A stretch of DNA of 64,000 nt from Bacillus alveayuensis (GTDB lineage Bacteria; Bacillota; Bacilli; Bacillales; Aeribacillaceae), in the NCBI GenBank assembly GCA_030812955.1, contig JAUSTR010000011.1:1-64000 (forward strand). Direction: 5' to 3'. Under the pieces are notes generated by a model. It made no database searches. It saw nothing but the letters and a program-made list of their open reading frames with translations, and was not told the DNA's origin. The stretch's first letter is position 1. The number at the start of each line of letters is the position of its first letter. This document shows, in pieces, positions 48,641-62,152 of this stretch. Both the position numbers and the translations under genes were made by a program.

Positions 48641-50380
48641 TTAACGCATTATTGATGGAAAGAGTACCGTTTTTTTCATGACATCATAAATTCCATCAGG
48701 CGTAATTCGAATATACGGTAAGTGGGTTGAAGATAAAAAGAGCAATGTATAAATGACATCTAAAAATGGATATCCACGCTCACGCATAAGGCGATCTAAC
48801 GTTTTCTCTTCTTCCATTATTTCTAAAAAGCTTTTGGCTGACGCGACTCCATTTATATGGAGCGGTATTTCATGTAAAACCTCTCCGTTTTCCGTTAATA
48901 CAATGCCGCCGCCAATTTCTTTTAAACGCTGAAACGCTTTCAAAATATCATGCTTATCTTTGCCGATTAATAAAATATCACCCGTTGTTGAATATGAGCT
49001 TGCAAACCCTTTTACAGCTTTTGCGAATCCTTTTAACATTGTATTAATTCGCCACTTGCCATTTTTATCAATTAACACAAGAAAGCTTTCATCGTGATCT
49101 AGTGATAATTCATCAATTGAATTATCGAGAGTAATGGAATACGGTTCCATAATCACCGCATTTCGCATTTTTAGTCCCATCGGCATCGAAAATTGCAAAT
49201 CATCCATTGTTAATTCCCACTCAAGATTTAAAGGTTTAATGCCATACTTGTTCCAGTTCACTTCAGGAAAAGGATGTGATAATTCATTTTCTTTTTTAAT
49301 CCATTTCCCTTTTGCTAAAACAGAAACAGGATGCGGGTTTTCTTTTGATTCAAGAATATTAATGGACGCAATTCTTCCCGGAGCGATCACACCGATGTAT
49401 GAATCTAATTGAAAATATTTCGCAACATTATACGTAGCCATTTTATATGCTTCAAAGGCAGGTACTCCTTGATTGATGGCGATTTCAATCAATTTATTAA
49501 TCATTCCATCTTGATAAAACAAAGGAGTTGATCCATCTGTCGTAAAAAACATTTCATCAAACCGCTTAATTCCTAGCTGTAAAATATCTGTAAGCAACGT
49601 TTCTAAATCCGGACGAATCGACGAATGACGCAGCGAAACCGTATAACCACTTTTTAGACGTCTATACACCTCTTCACCCGTAATCGCCTCATGATCACTA
49701 TCGATACCGCACAACTTCATTTTCGTCAATGTTGCTTCGGAAGCACCTGGAAAGTGCCCTTCAATTCTTTTCCCCATCTTTTTCGTTTCATTAATCCATT
49801 GTAAATAAAGATCATCCCCACCGAGAAGCCTTGGCCAACCCGTTAACTCGCCTCCTTGAATAACTAATGGATGTTCAATCCATTGCTTCATAATATCAGG
49901 TGCGATCATTTCGTTTTCTTCTCGCATTTCCGTTTGTAAATCATAGCGAGCCCACCAGAAAAATTGAACGGGATGTAGTTGCAAATCATCGATGAAAGAA
50001 AACGCTTTCTTTTTATTGAATTGTAGAAGCAATAATAAATTATCACATACTAACGTAGTTGTTCCCGTTTGCGATACATACTTTGCTAGTGAATGGGGAT
50101 TATATAACTGAAATGGGTGAGCATGCGGTTCAATATAACCAGGCACTAAATACTGTCCTGAACAATCATATATTTCCGTGCCCTCCGTTATTTCTGGCTC
50201 TTTATCGCCAACATAAATAATGCGGTCTTGGTATATCCAAATATTCCCTCCTACCCATTTATTTAAATACGGATGCAAAAACATCGCATTCTTTAACCAT
50301 AATGTAGGTGCTAATTTATTTGAAGCGACAGCAATATGATCGCGTATTTCATGAGCTTTCCAAAACGCACGACCAAGCAT
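48641..50380 (-). CDS. adenine deaminase-like amidohydrolase (YerA)
   Basis: A 579-residue AdeC-type amidohydrolase: beta-domain start LFLHPYLNKWVGGNIWIYQD, the metal motif VPGYIEPHAHPF, then GHFPGASEATL, DHEAITGEEVYRRL and the Asp region FTTDGSTP; a C-terminal AdeC domain follows with GGGIVLTENGEVLHEIPL. Adenine deaminase converts adenine to hypoxanthine, which fits the neighbouring purine genes; B. subtilis YerA itself is an AdeC paralogue of uncertain activity, so the substrate is not settled. AGGAGG precedes the ATG. Confidence 0.82.
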   Translation of the reverse strand: MLGRAFWKAHEIRDHIAVASNKLAPTLWLKNAMFLHPYLNKWVGGNIWIYQDRIIYVGDKEPEITEGTEIYDCSGQYLVPGYIEPHAHPFQLYNPHSLAKYVSQTGTTTLVCDNLLLLLQFNKKKAFSFIDDLQLHPVQFFWWARYDLQTEMREENEMIAPDIMKQWIEHPLVIQGGELTGWPRLLGGDDLYLQWINETKKMGKRIEGHFPGASEATLTKMKLCGIDSDHEAITGEEVYRRLKSGYTVSLRHSSIRPDLETLLTDILQLGIKRFDEMFFTTDGSTPLFYQDGMINKLIEIAINQGVPAFEAYKMATYNVAKYFQLDSYIGVIAPGRIASINILESKENPHPVSVLAKGKWIKKENELSHPFPEVNWNKYGIKPLNLEWELTMDDLQFSMPMGLKMRNAVIMEPYSITLDNSIDELSLDHDESFLVLIDKNGKWRINTMLKGFAKAVKGFASSYSTTGDILLIGKDKHDILKAFQRLKEIGGGIVLTENGEVLHEIPLHINGVASAKSFLEIMEEEKTLDRLMRERGYPFLDVIYTLLFLSSTHLPYIRITPDGIYDVMKKTVLFPSIMR

Positions 50381-50509
50381 AACCTATTCCTCCTAAAATA
50401 TTTCATTTCTTTATATGTTAACATATGAACAATATTAACGCATTAAAGATTTTTACAGATTTTTGAACTTGCATCTGTTTGTTTATACAAAAAAATTGAG
50501 GTGATTTTG

Positions 50510-50755
50510 ATGATTAAACAAAATATTGGTATTGTTAATTCCTTAGTTCGAATTACATTCGGTTTAACTATGTTATGCTGGGCTTGTGCTAAATATGTAA
50601 AAACACCATGGCGAGATTCGCTATTGCTCGTTATTTTCGCCAGCGCTATGAAAGTCGGCGAAGGAATTTTACGTTTCTGCCCAATCACGTTTATGTTTGA
50701 AAACTATCAAGAAGAGAAAAATGAGGAAAAAGAAATATCTTTCAATCCTTCGTAA
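50510..50755 (+). CDS. DUF2892-type inner membrane protein
   Basis: An 81-residue protein with two hydrophobic helices: IVNSLVRITFGLTMLCWACA and SLLLVIFASAMKVGEGILR, followed by RFCPITFMF and a charged tail. The pattern fits DUF2892/YgaP-type small membrane proteins, often linked to sulfur-carrier modules, but no rhodanese is nearby. ATG 50510 follows GAGGTG; the GTG at 50501 lies inside that site. Function unknown. Confidence 0.7.
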   Translation: MIKQNIGIVNSLVRITFGLTMLCWACAKYVKTPWRDSLLLVIFASAMKVGEGILRFCPITFMFENYQEEKNEEKEISFNPS

Positions 50756-50765
50756 ATGATTTGAA

Positions 50766-50804
50766 GGGACTGTCTTTGGGGTTAAACCCCTTTTTGACAG
50801 CCCC
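50766..50804. terminator. nested hairpin terminator after the DUF2892 gene
   Basis: GGG-CTGTC pairs with TTGACAG-CCC and an inner GGGG/CCCC stem has a TTAAA loop. It follows the plus-strand stop codon by eight bases. Confidence 0.7.
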
Positions 50805-50899
50805 TACATACTTTGGATGTTCTAACTTTAAGCGTTGCCACACGATGTGGCGTTTTTTAGCAGAAGTTCCTAATCTTTATAATAAAAGGAGTTGTTCAG

Positions 50900-52284
<1,385 letters not shown>

Positions 52285-52296
52285 CTATCAAATATA

Positions 52297-53835
52297 TTAA
52301 TGTTTAAAATGGCGTACACCTGTAAAGACCATGGCGATTCCATATTCATCCGCTTTTTTAATTGAATCTTCATCACGAATAGAGCCGCCCGGTTGAATAA
52401 TTGCCGTAACACCTGCTTTTGCAGCTTCTTCCACTGTATCTGGCATTGGGAAAAAGGCATCTGATGCAAGGGCTGCACCTTTTGATTTTTCTCCAGCCTG
52501 TTCAATGGCGATTTTGGCAGCACCAACACGGTTCATCTGTCCTGCACCAATGCCAATCGTCATTTCATCTTTGGCGAGCACGATGGCATTTGATTTGACA
52601 TGCTTAACAACTTTCCAAGCAAGCTTTAAGTCTTTCCATTCTTCCTCACTTGGTTCGCGCTTTGTAGGAATATGGATTTCAGCATCATCTAATGTAAAAC
52701 GATCTTCATCTTGAACAAGTAAGCCGCCATGTACAGATGTCAGCTGCTTTTCAGGTAAAGAAGGGGCATTTACATCAATCGTTAAAAGCCGTAAATTTTT
52801 CTTGCTTGTTAAAATCTTTAACGCTTCCTCACTGAAGGATGGAGCGATAATGATTTCTAAGAAAATTTCATGCATTTTTTCAGCAGTCGCTTGATCGACT
52901 TCACGATTTAAGGCAACAATACCACCGAAGATAGACGTTGGATCAGCTTCATACGCTCTCGTATAAGCTTCTAAAATGGTTTCACCTGTTCCAACACCGC
53001 ATGGGTTCGTATGCTTGACAGCAACTGCGGCTGGATCCGAAAACTCTTTGACAATTTGCAGTGCTGCATCAGCATCTTTTATGTTGTTATAAGAAAGCTC
53101 TTTTCCGTGCAATTGCTTAGCTTCTGCAATGGATCTTTTAGGTCTGATTGGTTTTTGATAAAATGTTGCTTTTTGATGAGGATTTTCCCCATAACGCAAC
53201 GATTGTTTTTTCTCAAAGGTAACCGTAATGCTTTCCGGATCTTCTTCAGCATTTTGCTTTGTTAAATATTCTGCTATTAGAGCATCGTATGCTGCTGTAT
53301 GACGGAATACTTTTGCGGCAAGCTTCATTTTCAATTCTTGGCTTACTTCTTTCTTTTCTTTTAGTTCTTGCAAAACGGTTTCATAATCAGCTGGATCAAC
53401 AACGACGACAACATCTTGATGATTTTTCGCAGATGCCCTAAGCATCGCTGGGCCGCCTATATCAATATTTTCAATCGCCTCTTGGAATGCGACATCCTCT
53501 TTTGAAATCGTTTCTTTAAAAGGATATAAATTGACAACGACTAAATCGATCGTTTGAATGTTATTTTCGGCAAGCTGCTGCATATGCTTTTCATTATTAC
53601 GTACAGCTAATAACCCTCCGTGAATAGCAGGATGCAACGTTTTTACACGGCCATCCATAATTTCTGGAAAACCAGTTACCTCTGAAATACCAATGACATT
53701 TACTTCATTTTCCTCCAACAGCTTTTTCGTACCGCCTGTTGAGATTACTTCAATCCCTAGCCCAACTAGCTCTTTCACAAACGGGACAATATTTTCTTTA
53801 TTTGAAACACTAACGAGCGCACGTTTGATTGCCAT
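52297..53835 (-). CDS. purH: bifunctional AICAR transformylase/IMP cyclohydrolase
   Basis: A 512-residue enzyme: N-terminal MGS-like cyclohydrolase ([31 protein letters not shown]) and C-terminal transformylase with [25 protein letters not shown] and [17 protein letters not shown]. It performs the last two steps to IMP. It lies ten bases after purN and 22 before the purD ribosome site. Confidence 0.95.
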   Translation of the reverse strand: MAIKRALVSVSNKENIVPFVKELVGLGIEVISTGGTKKLLEENEVNVIGISEVTGFPEIMDGRVKTLHPAIHGGLLAVRNNEKHMQQLAENNIQTIDLVVVNLYPFKETISKEDVAFQEAIENIDIGGPAMLRASAKNHQDVVVVVDPADYETVLQELKEKKEVSQELKMKLAAKVFRHTAAYDALIAEYLTKQNAEEDPESITVTFEKKQSLRYGENPHQKATFYQKPIRPKRSIAEAKQLHGKELSYNNIKDADAALQIVKEFSDPAAVAVKHTNPCGVGTGETILEAYTRAYEADPTSIFGGIVALNREVDQATAEKMHEIFLEIIIAPSFSEEALKILTSKKNLRLLTIDVNAPSLPEKQLTSVHGGLLVQDEDRFTLDDAEIHIPTKREPSEEEWKDLKLAWKVVKHVKSNAIVLAKDEMTIGIGAGQMNRVGAAKIAIEQAGEKSKGAALASDAFFPMPDTVEEAAKAGVTAIIQPGGSIRDEDSIKKADEYGIAMVFTGVRHFKH

Positions 53836-53844
53836 TATTTCACC

Positions 53845-54417
53845 TCATTTGTTTTCGTTTATCCATTGTTGAATGATTTCAGGATAAAAAGTATGTTCCA
53901 CTTGATGTATTTTTTGAGCCAATGTTTCAGCATTATCTACTTCTGATATTTCAACAGCTCTTTGTGCAATAATAGGGCCTGTATCCATTCCTTCATCAAC
54001 ATAATGGATCGTAACCCCAGTAATTTTCACCCCTGCTTCCAATGCTTGTTCAATGGCATTTTTACCAGGAAAAGATGGAAGCAATGATGGGTGAATATTC
54101 ATGATCTTTCCTTGATATGGTTGAAGTAATGTAGGCCCAATTAATCTCATATACCCTGCTAAAACAATTAAATCGATCTCATATTCTATTAATTGTTGTA
54201 ATATATCTTTTTCAAAATGCTCTTTGCTTTCATAACTTTTTGGATTAAATACAAAAGAAGGTATTTGGGCGTTTTTAGCACGTTCAATTACTTTTGCTCC
54301 TGGCTTATCACATACTAATAACGCTAAGTGTGCTTTCAATTTTCCTTCTTTTATATAATCGACAATGGATTGAAAATTGGACCCGTTTCCAGATGCGAAT
54401 ACTGCAATTTTTTTCAT
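53845..54417 (-). CDS. purN: phosphoribosylglycinamide formyltransferase
   Basis: A 190-residue formyl-THF-dependent enzyme: [33 protein letters not shown] and the catalytic [12 protein letters not shown] plus [16 protein letters not shown]. Its ATG overlaps the purM stop codon (ATGA), so translation is coupled. Confidence 0.95.
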   Translation of the reverse strand: MKKIAVFASGNGSNFQSIVDYIKEGKLKAHLALLVCDKPGAKVIERAKNAQIPSFVFNPKSYESKEHFEKDILQQLIEYEIDLIVLAGYMRLIGPTLLQPYQGKIMNIHPSLLPSFPGKNAIEQALEAGVKITGVTIHYVDEGMDTGPIIAQRAVEISEVDNAETLAQKIHQVEHTFYPEIIQQWINENK

Positions 54418-55454
54418 TCTAATTTGCCCCCACCAAACGTGATGCCATGGCCTTTTTGAATTCGTCCGATAATATAAGCTTTTTCTCCGCTTCCTTCCAG
54501 CACTCGAATGACATCATTTAATACACGATCTTCCACGACAAGAACGTAGCCAATTCCCATATTAAACACTTCAAACATATCTTTTTGTGAAAGGTTTCCT
54601 TTTTCTTGTAAAAACGTAAAAATAGAAGGAATCGGCCAAGACCCGAAATCAATTTCTGCTCCTAGCCCTTCTTTCAGCATTCTCGGAATGTTTTCAAAAA
54701 AACCGCCGCCTGTAATATGGGCCATTCCTCGAATTTCATACTTTTTCAAAACGTTTAACACCGCACGTACATATATTTTCGTTGGTTTCAAGAGCTCCTC
54801 ACCAAGCGTCTCCGTCAATGGTTCATAGCGTTCATGTAAGTTTAATTGATGCTGTTCCAATAAAATTTTACGAACGAGAGAAAAGCCATTGCTATGAATC
54901 CCGTTTGATGCTAGACCAATGAGGACATCGCCTTCCTTGATATTCTCTCCCGTTACCATTTTCGATTTCTCAACAGCACCAACAGCAAAGCCGGCAATAT
55001 CATATTCCTCTTCATCATAAACACCTGGCATCTCAGCGGTTTCCCCGCCAATTAACGCACATCCCGCTTCTTCACAACCATCCGCAACACCTTTAACAAT
55101 TTGTTCGATTTTTTCAGGAACAGCTTTTCCAACCCCTAAGTAATCGAGGAAAAACAAAGGTTCTGCCCCTTGAGCTAAAATATCATTAACACACATTGCA
55201 ACAGCATCAATACCAATCGTGTCGTGTTTGTCCATCATAAAAGCTAGCTTCAGCTTCGTTCCTACCCCATCGGTACCTGAAACTAGTACTGGCTCTTTAT
55301 AGTCAAGAGCAGACAAATCAAACATACCGCCAAATCCGCCAAGTCCACCGATTACACCTGCACGATTCGTTTTCGCTACATGCTTTTTCATTCGGGAAAC
55401 TGCTTCATAGCCGGCATGGATATCAACTCCAGCATCTTTATACACCTTGGACAT
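54414..55454 (-). CDS. purM: phosphoribosylformylglycinamidine cyclo-ligase
   Basis: A 346-residue AIR synthetase: [19 protein letters not shown] at the start, [54 protein letters not shown] and [18 protein letters not shown] lies before the ATG. It closes the imidazole ring of AIR. Confidence 0.95.
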   Translation of the reverse strand: MSKVYKDAGVDIHAGYEAVSRMKKHVAKTNRAGVIGGLGGFGGMFDLSALDYKEPVLVSGTDGVGTKLKLAFMMDKHDTIGIDAVAMCVNDILAQGAEPLFFLDYLGVGKAVPEKIEQIVKGVADGCEEAGCALIGGETAEMPGVYDEEEYDIAGFAVGAVEKSKMVTGENIKEGDVLIGLASNGIHSNGFSLVRKILLEQHQLNLHERYEPLTETLGEELLKPTKIYVRAVLNVLKKYEIRGMAHITGGGFFENIPRMLKEGLGAEIDFGSWPIPSIFTFLQEKGNLSQKDMFEVFNMGIGYVLVVEDRVLNDVIRVLEGSGEKAYIIGRIQKGHGITFGGGKLE

Positions 55455-55502
55455 AATACTCCTCCTTGAAGCCCTAAAAAGTCAGAGCTTAATCATTCAT
55501 CC

Positions 55503-56915
55503 TTAACCTTTTTCATGTGGTAGAACGGTATCTTCATATATATCGGTTGGATATTTCCCAGTAAAGCACGCCATACATTGTCCTCGAAACTCTCCGTCGG
55601 ATGTACGTCCAATTCCTTCTAATAGTCCTTCTTGGCTTAAAAAAGCAAGGCTATCAGCACCAATGGCTTGACGAATTTCTTCAATAGTATGTGAGGAGGC
55701 AATTAATTCTTCATGTGTCGATGTGTCAATTCCGTAAAAGCAAGGGTTAGAGATCGGTGGTGAACTGATTCGAACATGAACCTCTGTTGCTCCTGCCTCC
55801 CGAAGCATTTTAACAATTCGTTTAGACGTTGTACCTCGAACGATCGAGTCATCAACCATCACAACTCGTTTCCCCTCAACCACTTTGCGGACAGGTGAAA
55901 GCTTCATTTTCACTCCTTGCTCACGAAGCGACTGCGAAGGTTGAATAAACGTGCGGCCTACGTATCGATTTTTAATTAATCCTAATTCATAAGGAATTCC
56001 TGATGCTTCAGCATACCCGATTGCTGCAGAAATGCTAGAATCTGGTACACCTGTTACAACATCGGCTTCAACTGGTGATTCAAGCGCTAGCCTTTTCCCA
56101 AGGTTTTTTCTTGCTGTATGAACATTAATGCCTTCAATGTTGCTATCTGGCCTTGAAAAATAAATGTATTCCATCGTACAAATGGCCCGATTGATATTTT
56201 TCGAAAAACGTTCACTTATTAAACCTTCATCGCTTATAATCAAAAGCTCGCCTGGCTCAACATCTCGTTCATACTCCGCACCAATGACATCAAATGCGCA
56301 AGTTTCTGATGCGACGACATATGCATCGCTAAGACGTGCAATCGATAAGGGACGAAGACCATGAGGATCTAAAGCAACCATTAATTCTGTTTCCGTCATG
56401 ATTAGAAAAGCATAAGCGCCTTTAATCATTTGCAAGGCATTTTTCACTTTATCTTTTAATGAAAAAAAACCGCTTCGTTTGATTAAATGGGCAAGTACTT
56501 CCGTATCAGAAGTTGTTTGGAAAATACTTCCTTGATTTTCAAGCTGGTGCTTAAGCCCAGAAGCATTGACTAAATTACCGTTATGCGCTAAGGCAAGGCT
56601 ACCATTTTGCGAACGAAATAAAAGAGGTTGAACATTCGCATATCCCCCACCACCTGCAGTTGCATAGCGAACATGTCCAATCGCTGCTCTGCCTTGTAAT
56701 TCATATAGTTGTCCTTGCCCGAAGACTTCTGTCACAAGGCCTAACCCTTTATGCCCTGTTAATGTCTCGCCATTTGTAACAACAATGCCTGCTCCTTCTT
56801 GACCGCGATGCTGTAAGCTATGCAATCCATAGTAGGTGATTTGGGCGGCATCGGGATGCCCCCAAATCCCAAATACTCCACATTCTTCATTTAACCCCTT
56901 GATTTCAGCAAGCAT
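55503..56915 (-). CDS. purF: amidophosphoribosyltransferase
   Basis: A 470-residue enzyme committing PRPP to purines. The N-terminal propeptide [11 protein letters not shown] precedes nucleophile Cys12 (CGVFGIWG), followed by a class-II glutamine amidotransferase domain and a PRTase domain with [16 protein letters not shown]. Cysteines near the C-terminus ([12 protein letters not shown]) bind the iron-sulfur cluster of Bacillus PurF. ATG 56915 has AAGGAG seven bases upstream and matches the known processed start; it lies 25 bases inside purL. Confidence 0.95.
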   Translation of the reverse strand: MLAEIKGLNEECGVFGIWGHPDAAQITYYGLHSLQHRGQEGAGIVVTNGETLTGHKGLGLVTEVFGQGQLYELQGRAAIGHVRYATAGGGGYANVQPLLFRSQNGSLALAHNGNLVNASGLKHQLENQGSIFQTTSDTEVLAHLIKRSGFFSLKDKVKNALQMIKGAYAFLIMTETELMVALDPHGLRPLSIARLSDAYVVASETCAFDVIGAEYERDVEPGELLIISDEGLISERFSKNINRAICTMEYIYFSRPDSNIEGINVHTARKNLGKRLALESPVEADVVTGVPDSSISAAIGYAEASGIPYELGLIKNRYVGRTFIQPSQSLREQGVKMKLSPVRKVVEGKRVVMVDDSIVRGTTSKRIVKMLREAGATEVHVRISSPPISNPCFYGIDTSTHEELIASSHTIEEIRQAIGADSLAFLSQEGLLEGIGRTSDGEFRGQCMACFTGKYPTDIYEDTVLPHEKG

Positions 56916-59119
56916 GGGATAGCTCCTTTCCATGCACGTGTAAGCTCGTCAATAGATGCCTTGATGAGCTCTTCTCCCGATTCGTGCTTAATAAGTAGTT
57001 CTCCACTGTTCGTCACTTTCCCAATAAGTGTTGCCTCTACGAATTGTTCAAACTGTTCTTTGTTTTCTTCTTTTACGGACACAATGAATCTTGATTGCGT
57101 TTCGCTAAATAATTGTGCCAGCTTGTCACCACTTAAGACGACATCGACACCAAGTGTGTTTGACCCCATTAAGCATTCAGCTAAAGCAACGGAAAGACCG
57201 CCTTCCGATACATCATGCGCTGATTGAATCAATCCTTTTTTAATCGCTGTTAATATTTGCTCTAAACGGCTCATTTCAACATTTAGATCAATAGAAGGAG
57301 CTTTGCCAAAAATCTTTCCTTCTAATAGTTTTTGCAGCTCGCTTCCAGCAAACTCTTGCTTTGCCTCACCTATTAAATAAATAAGATCTCCTTCATTTTT
57401 GAAATGCTGTGTTGTGATATGAGCCATATCTTCAATTAAACCAACCATTCCTACAACAGGTGTTGGGTAAACAGCTGTACCGTTTGTTTCATTATATAAA
57501 GAGACGTTGCCGCCAATCACTGGCGTATTCAACATGCGGCACGCTTCACTCATTCCATCAACGGCTTTTTCTAGCTGCCAAAAAATATCTGGCTTTTCTG
57601 GGCTTCCAAAATTTAAACAATCTGTAATCGCAAGTGGTATTGCACCAGAACAAACAATGTTTCGCGCCGCTTCGGCAACAGCGATTTTCCCACCTATTTC
57701 TGGATCTAAATAAACATATCGTGAATTGCAGTCTGTGGTCATGGCAAGTGCTTTGTTCGTGCCACGAATTCTCAACACCGCTGCATCTGATCCTGGAGCT
57801 ACAACGGTATTCGTACGCACCATGTAGTCATATTGATCATAGACCCATTCTTTGCTAGCAATGGTTGGTTGTTTCAATAAGTCCACTAATGTTTTCTTAT
57901 AGTCTGAAACTTCCGGAATATAATTTTCCATCTCTTGAAATTCACGATAATATTTTGGTTCACTAGAAGGTTTATGATAAACAGGTGCCTCTTCTGCTAA
58001 AGCATCTACTGGAATTTCGGCGACAACTTCTCCTTTATGGAAAAGACGAAGCATTTTATCATCTGTTACTTTTCCAATCGCCACTGCTTCAAGTCCATAT
58101 TTTTTAAATAAATCGATGACCTCTTGTTCACGCCCTTTTTTAATGACTAGAAGCATCCGTTCTTGAGATTCAGAGAGCATCATTTCATACGGAGTCATTC
58201 CTTCTTCACGCTGTGGGACTAAATCAAGATTCATTTCAATTCCTGAACCTGCTTTACTTGCCATTTCAGAAGACGAACTTGTAAGACCTGCCGCCCCCAT
58301 ATCTTGAATGCCTACTAGTGCATCTGATTGAATAACCTCAAGGCATGCTTCAAGCAGCAGCTTTTCCATAAATGGATCTCCTACTTGTACAGCTGGACGC
58401 TTTTCATCCGATTCATCTGTTAGTTCTTCTGAAGCGAAGGTGGCGCCATGTATGCCATCACGTCCTGTTTTCGCACCGACATACATAACGGTATTACCGA
58501 CACCTTTTGCTTGCCCTTTTTTAATGTCTTCATGATTAATTAAGCCGACACACATCGCATTTACAAGTGGATTGCCTTCATAGGATGGATCAAACTGAAC
58601 TTCTCCACCTACTGTTGGAATACCGATACAGTTTCCATATCCGGCAATACCAGCCACCACTTCTTCAAACAAATATTTCACACGAGGTGATGTTAATTCA
58701 CCGAAGCGCAACGAGTTTAATAGAGCGATAGGACGAGCTCCCATCGAGAACACATCACGAATGATACCGCCAACCCCTGTCGCAGCCCCTTGATATGGTT
58801 CAATAGCTGACGGATGGTTATGGCTTTCAATTTTAAAAACTACTGCTTGGTCATCGCCTATATCAACAATTCCGGCCCCTTCACCAGGTCCTTGTAATAC
58901 ACGTTCGCCTGTAGTTGGAAACTTCTTTAATACAGGCTTTGAATTTTTATAGCTGCAGTGCTCAGACCACATGACTGAAAAAATTCCAATTTCCGTATAA
59001 TTCGGGAGGCGTCCTAATATGTTTTCAATGAGGGAGAACTCGTCATCACTAACTCCCATTTGTTGATATAATTTCTCTTGTTTAATCATTTCTGGACTTG
59101 GTTCAAGCATGAGTGACAT
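56891..59119 (-). CDS. purL: phosphoribosylformylglycinamidine synthase II
   Basis: A 742-residue small-form Pur[75 protein letters not shown] and [17 protein letters not shown]. It works as a complex with PurQ and PurS, the usual three-part enzyme of Gram-positive bacteria. It overlaps purQ by 17 bases. Confidence 0.95.
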   Translation of the reverse strand: MSLMLEPSPEMIKQEKLYQQMGVSDDEFSLIENILGRLPNYTEIGIFSVMWSEHCSYKNSKPVLKKFPTTGERVLQGPGEGAGIVDIGDDQAVVFKIESHNHPSAIEPYQGAATGVGGIIRDVFSMGARPIALLNSLRFGELTSPRVKYLFEEVVAGIAGYGNCIGIPTVGGEVQFDPSYEGNPLVNAMCVGLINHEDIKKGQAKGVGNTVMYVGAKTGRDGIHGATFASEELTDESDEKRPAVQVGDPFMEKLLLEACLEVIQSDALVGIQDMGAAGLTSSSSEMASKAGSGIEMNLDLVPQREEGMTPYEMMLSESQERMLLVIKKGREQEVIDLFKKYGLEAVAIGKVTDDKMLRLFHKGEVVAEIPVDALAEEAPVYHKPSSEPKYYREFQEMENYIPEVSDYKKTLVDLLKQPTIASKEWVYDQYDYMVRTNTVVAPGSDAAVLRIRGTNKALAMTTDCNSRYVYLDPEIGGKIAVAEAARNIVCSGAIPLAITDCLNFGSPEKPDIFWQLEKAVDGMSEACRMLNTPVIGGNVSLYNETNGTAVYPTPVVGMVGLIEDMAHITTQHFKNEGDLIYLIGEAKQEFAGSELQKLLEGKIFGKAPSIDLNVEMSRLEQILTAIKKGLIQSAHDVSEGGLSVALAECLMGSNTLGVDVVLSGDKLAQLFSETQSRFIVSVKEENKEQFEQFVEATLIGKVTNSGELLIKHESGEELIKASIDELTRAWKGAIPCLLKSRG

Positions 59120-59786
59120 GAGCTTCCCTCCAATTTTTTACGATTGATTTGAATAATTTTAAACCATCGGCACTTCCTAAAAGCTCACTTACTGCTCGCT
59201 CTGGATGAGGCATCATACCTAATACGTTGCCACGCTCATTGATAATACCGGCAATATCTCGTAAACTTCCATTCGGATTGTTTTCATACGTAAACACTAT
59301 TTGGTTATTTTCGATTAATTTTTGTAAAGTTTCCTCATCACAATAATAGTTTCCTTCACCATGTGCAATCGGAATGGTAATCCGTTCTCCTTGTTCATAC
59401 TCTGTTGTAAACATCGTTTGATTATTTTCAACACTTAATTTTACAGGTCTACATATAAATTTTAAGTTTTGATTTCGACGCATGGCTCCTGGTAAAAGGC
59501 CTGCTTCTAATAATATTTGAAATCCGTTGCAAACACCGAGTATTGGCTTCCCTTCATTTGCCGCTTTCACGACTTCTTTCATGACATTCGCAAACTGGGC
59601 AATGGCTCCAGAACGTAAATAGTCTCCATAAGAAAAACCGCCTGGCAATAAAATCCCCTCAAAACGGCTTAAATCCGTCGCATCATGCCAAACGTATTCT
59701 ACTTCTTCGCCTAGCTCATCTTTAATCGCATGATACATATCGACATCACAATTGGACCCTGGAAACACTAGAACCGCAAACTTCAC
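59103..59786 (-). CDS. purQ: phosphoribosylformylglycinamidine synthase I (glutaminase)
   Basis: A 227-residue class-I glutamine amidotransferase: [35 protein letters not shown], nucleophile Cys in [14 protein letters not shown], and the His/Glu pair in MMPHPERAV. It feeds ammonia to PurL. Its ATG overlaps the purS stop codon (ATGA). Confidence 0.95.
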   Translation of the reverse strand: MKFAVLVFPGSNCDVDMYHAIKDELGEEVEYVWHDATDLSRFEGILLPGGFSYGDYLRSGAIAQFANVMKEVVKAANEGKPILGVCNGFQILLEAGLLPGAMRRNQNLKFICRPVKLSVENNQTMFTTEYEQGERITIPIAHGEGNYYCDEETLQKLIENNQIVFTYENNPNGSLRDIAGIINERGNVLGMMPHPERAVSELLGSADGLKLFKSIVKNWREAHVTHA

Positions 59787-60037
59787 TTTGTGACTACCTC
59801 CTCTAATTCATAACGGTAGTCTTCAATCACTGGATTAGCTAAAAGCTTCTCACACATTTCTTTTACAATTTCATCGATGTTGCGGTCTGATTTTTCGATT
59901 AATAGTTCCATGTACTTTCCGATTCGTACATCTTGAACTTCCTCAAACCCTAGTGAATGTAATGAGCTTTTCACAGCATTTCCTTGTGGATCTAATACAC
60001 TTTCACGTAATGTTACATATACTTTTACTTTGTACAT
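59783..60037 (-). CDS. purS: phosphoribosylformylglycinamidine synthase, PurS subunit
   Basis: An 84-residue PurS with [19 protein letters not shown] and the later [15 protein letters not shown]. It bridges PurQ and PurL. Its start overlaps purC by 13 bases. Confidence 0.95.
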   Translation of the reverse strand: MYKVKVYVTLRESVLDPQGNAVKSSLHSLGFEEVQDVRIGKYMELLIEKSDRNIDEIVKEMCEKLLANPVIEDYRYELEEVVTK

Positions 60038-60756
60038 GGAACTGTACCTCCTAATCGTTTTAAAATTTCCGTATAAGCATCTGTTAAATTGCCAATATCA
60101 CGTCTGAACACATCTTTATCGAGCTTTTCATTTGTTTTCGCATCCCAAAGACGGCACGTATCTGGGGAGATCTCATCTGCTAAAAGAATCGTTCCGTCTT
60201 CTGCTACACCAAATTCCAATTTAAAATCTATTAGCCTTACTTCCCGCTCCGCAAAATATTTCGTTAAAATATCATTGACCTTTAAAGCGATTTCTTCCAT
60301 TTTCGCTAATTGTTCCTTTGTCGCAATTTCTAATAACTCGATATGAGCTTGATTAATAAACGGATCTCCTAAATCATCGTTTTTATAGTAGTACTCAATA
60401 ATAGGCTTTTTGATCTCTATTCCTTCTTTAAGTCCAAGACGCTTTGATAAACTTCCGGCTACAACATTGCGAACGACAACTTCTAACGGAATAATGGATA
60501 CTCGCTTTACTAATTGCTCACGAGACGAAATACGTTGAATAAAGTGGGTAGGAATCCCTTTTTCCTTGAGCATTTCAAATAGTAGACTGGAAATTTCATT
60601 GTTTAAAATGCCTTTCCCGTTAATCTCCGCTTTTTTCTCACCATTAAAGGCGGTTGCTGAATCTTTATAAACGACGTATAAAACATCGTTTTCATTAGTT
60701 TGATAAATTTTTTTTGCTTTTCCTTCATATAATAACGGCCCTTTTTGAATGTTCAT
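60025..60756 (-). CDS. purC: SAICAR synthetase
   Basis: A 243-residue enzyme: [48 protein letters not shown], and [21 protein letters not shown] with SPDTCRLWD. It condenses CAIR with aspartate. It follows purB after a short gap containing a hairpin. Confidence 0.95.
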   Translation of the reverse strand: MNIQKGPLLYEGKAKKIYQTNENDVLYVVYKDSATAFNGEKKAEINGKGILNNEISSLLFEMLKEKGIPTHFIQRISSREQLVKRVSIIPLEVVVRNVVAGSLSKRLGLKEGIEIKKPIIEYYYKNDDLGDPFINQAHIELLEIATKEQLAKMEEIALKVNDILTKYFAEREVRLIDFKLEFGVAEDGTILLADEISPDTCRLWDAKTNEKLDKDVFRRDIGNLTDAYTEILKRLGGTVPCTK

Positions 60757-60808
60757 GACAGAGCGCCTCCCAAATACGGAATATTAAGAAATTTATTTCA
60801 TGAAAAGA

Positions 60809-60829
60809 GGTAAGGACTCTTACCTTACC
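60809..60829 (-). promoter_or_regulatory. intercistronic hairpin between purB and purC
   Basis: GGTAAGG and CCTTACC form a 7-bp stem just after the purB stop codon; only TCTTTT follows on the minus strand. It may stabilise the upstream message or cause partial termination. Confidence 0.5.
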
Positions 60830-60830
60830 T

Positions 60831-62129
60831 TTATTCTGTTAAGCCGCAGCGTTCGAAAATCACATCAACATTTTTCAAATGATATTGATAGTCAAAGCAG
60901 TCATCAATTTGTTCTTTTGTTAGCCGCGAAGTAATTTTCTCTTCTGCCTCTATGAGTTCACGGAACGGTACTTGACGCTCCCAAGCCTCCATTGCCTTTG
61001 GCTGTACTAAATCATACGCTTCTTCACGCGTCATACCCGTATTAATAAGGGCTAAAAGTACACGCTGTGAATAAATTAGGCCTAACGTTTTGTCCATATT
61101 TCTCTTCATGTTTTCTGGGAATACCGTTAAATTTTTAACAATATTCCCAAAGCGGTTAAGCATATAGTTCAAGGCAATCGTTACATCTGGTAAAATAATG
61201 CGCTCTGCAGATGAATGCGAAATGTCGCGTTCATGCCATAGAGGCACATTTTCATAGGCTGTTAACATCATGCCGCGAACGACTCTAGCCATACCAGTCA
61301 TATTTTCAGAGCCAATTGGATTTCGCTTATGCGGCATTGCTGAAGACCCTTTTTGCCCTTTCGCAAAAAATTCCTCCACTTCACGTGTTTCACTCTTTTG
61401 CAAACCACGAATTTCAACCGCAAATTTCTCTATGGAAGTCGCAATTAATGCAAGTGTACCGACATAATCAGCATGACGGTCCCGTTGTAAAGTTTGCGTG
61501 GAAATTGGGGCAGGCTTTAAGCCAAGCTTTTCGCAAACATATTTTTCAACAAACGGATCGATGTTGGCATATGTTCCAACAGCTCCGGAAATTTTCCCAA
61601 CTTCAATGCCTTCTTTTGCTCGTTTAAAACGTTCTAAATTTCTTTTCATTTCTTCATACCATAGTGCCATCTTTAAGCCAAATGTTGTCGGCTCAGCATG
61701 GACCCCATGTGTACGTCCCATCATGACCGTATATTTATGTTCAATCGCCTTGTTTTTCAAGATTTCTATAAAGTTTTCAATGTCTTTCAGCAAAATTTCA
61801 TTTGCTTGCTTTAATAAATAAGATAAAGCCGTATCTACTACATCTGTTGACGTTAAGCCGTAGTGCACCCACTTTCTTTCTTCCCCTAACGTCTCTGATA
61901 CCGCACGGGTAAAAGCCACTACATCATGTCTTGTTTCTTCTTCAATTTCTTTAATACGCTCGATATTAAAGGACGCCTTTTCTCGTATTTTTTTGACGTC
62001 TTCTTTAGGAATGACTCCCAATTCTGCCCATGCTTCACAAGCTAAAATTTCCACCTCAAGCCAAGCTTTAAAGCGATTTTCCTCTGTCCAAATCGCACCC
62101 ATTTCCGGTCTTGTATAACGTTCGATCAT
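60831..62129 (-). CDS. purB: adenylosuccinate lyase
   Basis: A 432-residue fumarase/aspartase-family lyase: [19 protein letters not shown] at the start, [36 protein letters not shown] and the signature [16 protein letters not shown]. It cleaves SAICAR and adenylosuccinate, so it serves both IMP and AMP synthesis. Confidence 0.95.
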   Translation of the reverse strand: MIERYTRPEMGAIWTEENRFKAWLEVEILACEAWAELGVIPKEDVKKIREKASFNIERIKEIEEETRHDVVAFTRAVSETLGEERKWVHYGLTSTDVVDTALSYLLKQANEILLKDIENFIEILKNKAIEHKYTVMMGRTHGVHAEPTTFGLKMALWYEEMKRNLERFKRAKEGIEVGKISGAVGTYANIDPFVEKYVCEKLGLKPAPISTQTLQRDRHADYVGTLALIATSIEKFAVEIRGLQKSETREVEEFFAKGQKGSSAMPHKRNPIGSENMTGMARVVRGMMLTAYENVPLWHERDISHSSAERIILPDVTIALNYMLNRFGNIVKNLTVFPENMKRNMDKTLGLIYSQRVLLALINTGMTREEAYDLVQPKAMEAWERQVPFRELIEAEEKITSRLTKEQIDDCFDYQYHLKNVDVIFERCGLTE

Positions 62130-62152
62130 CTCTTTTTAAATACCTCCGATCT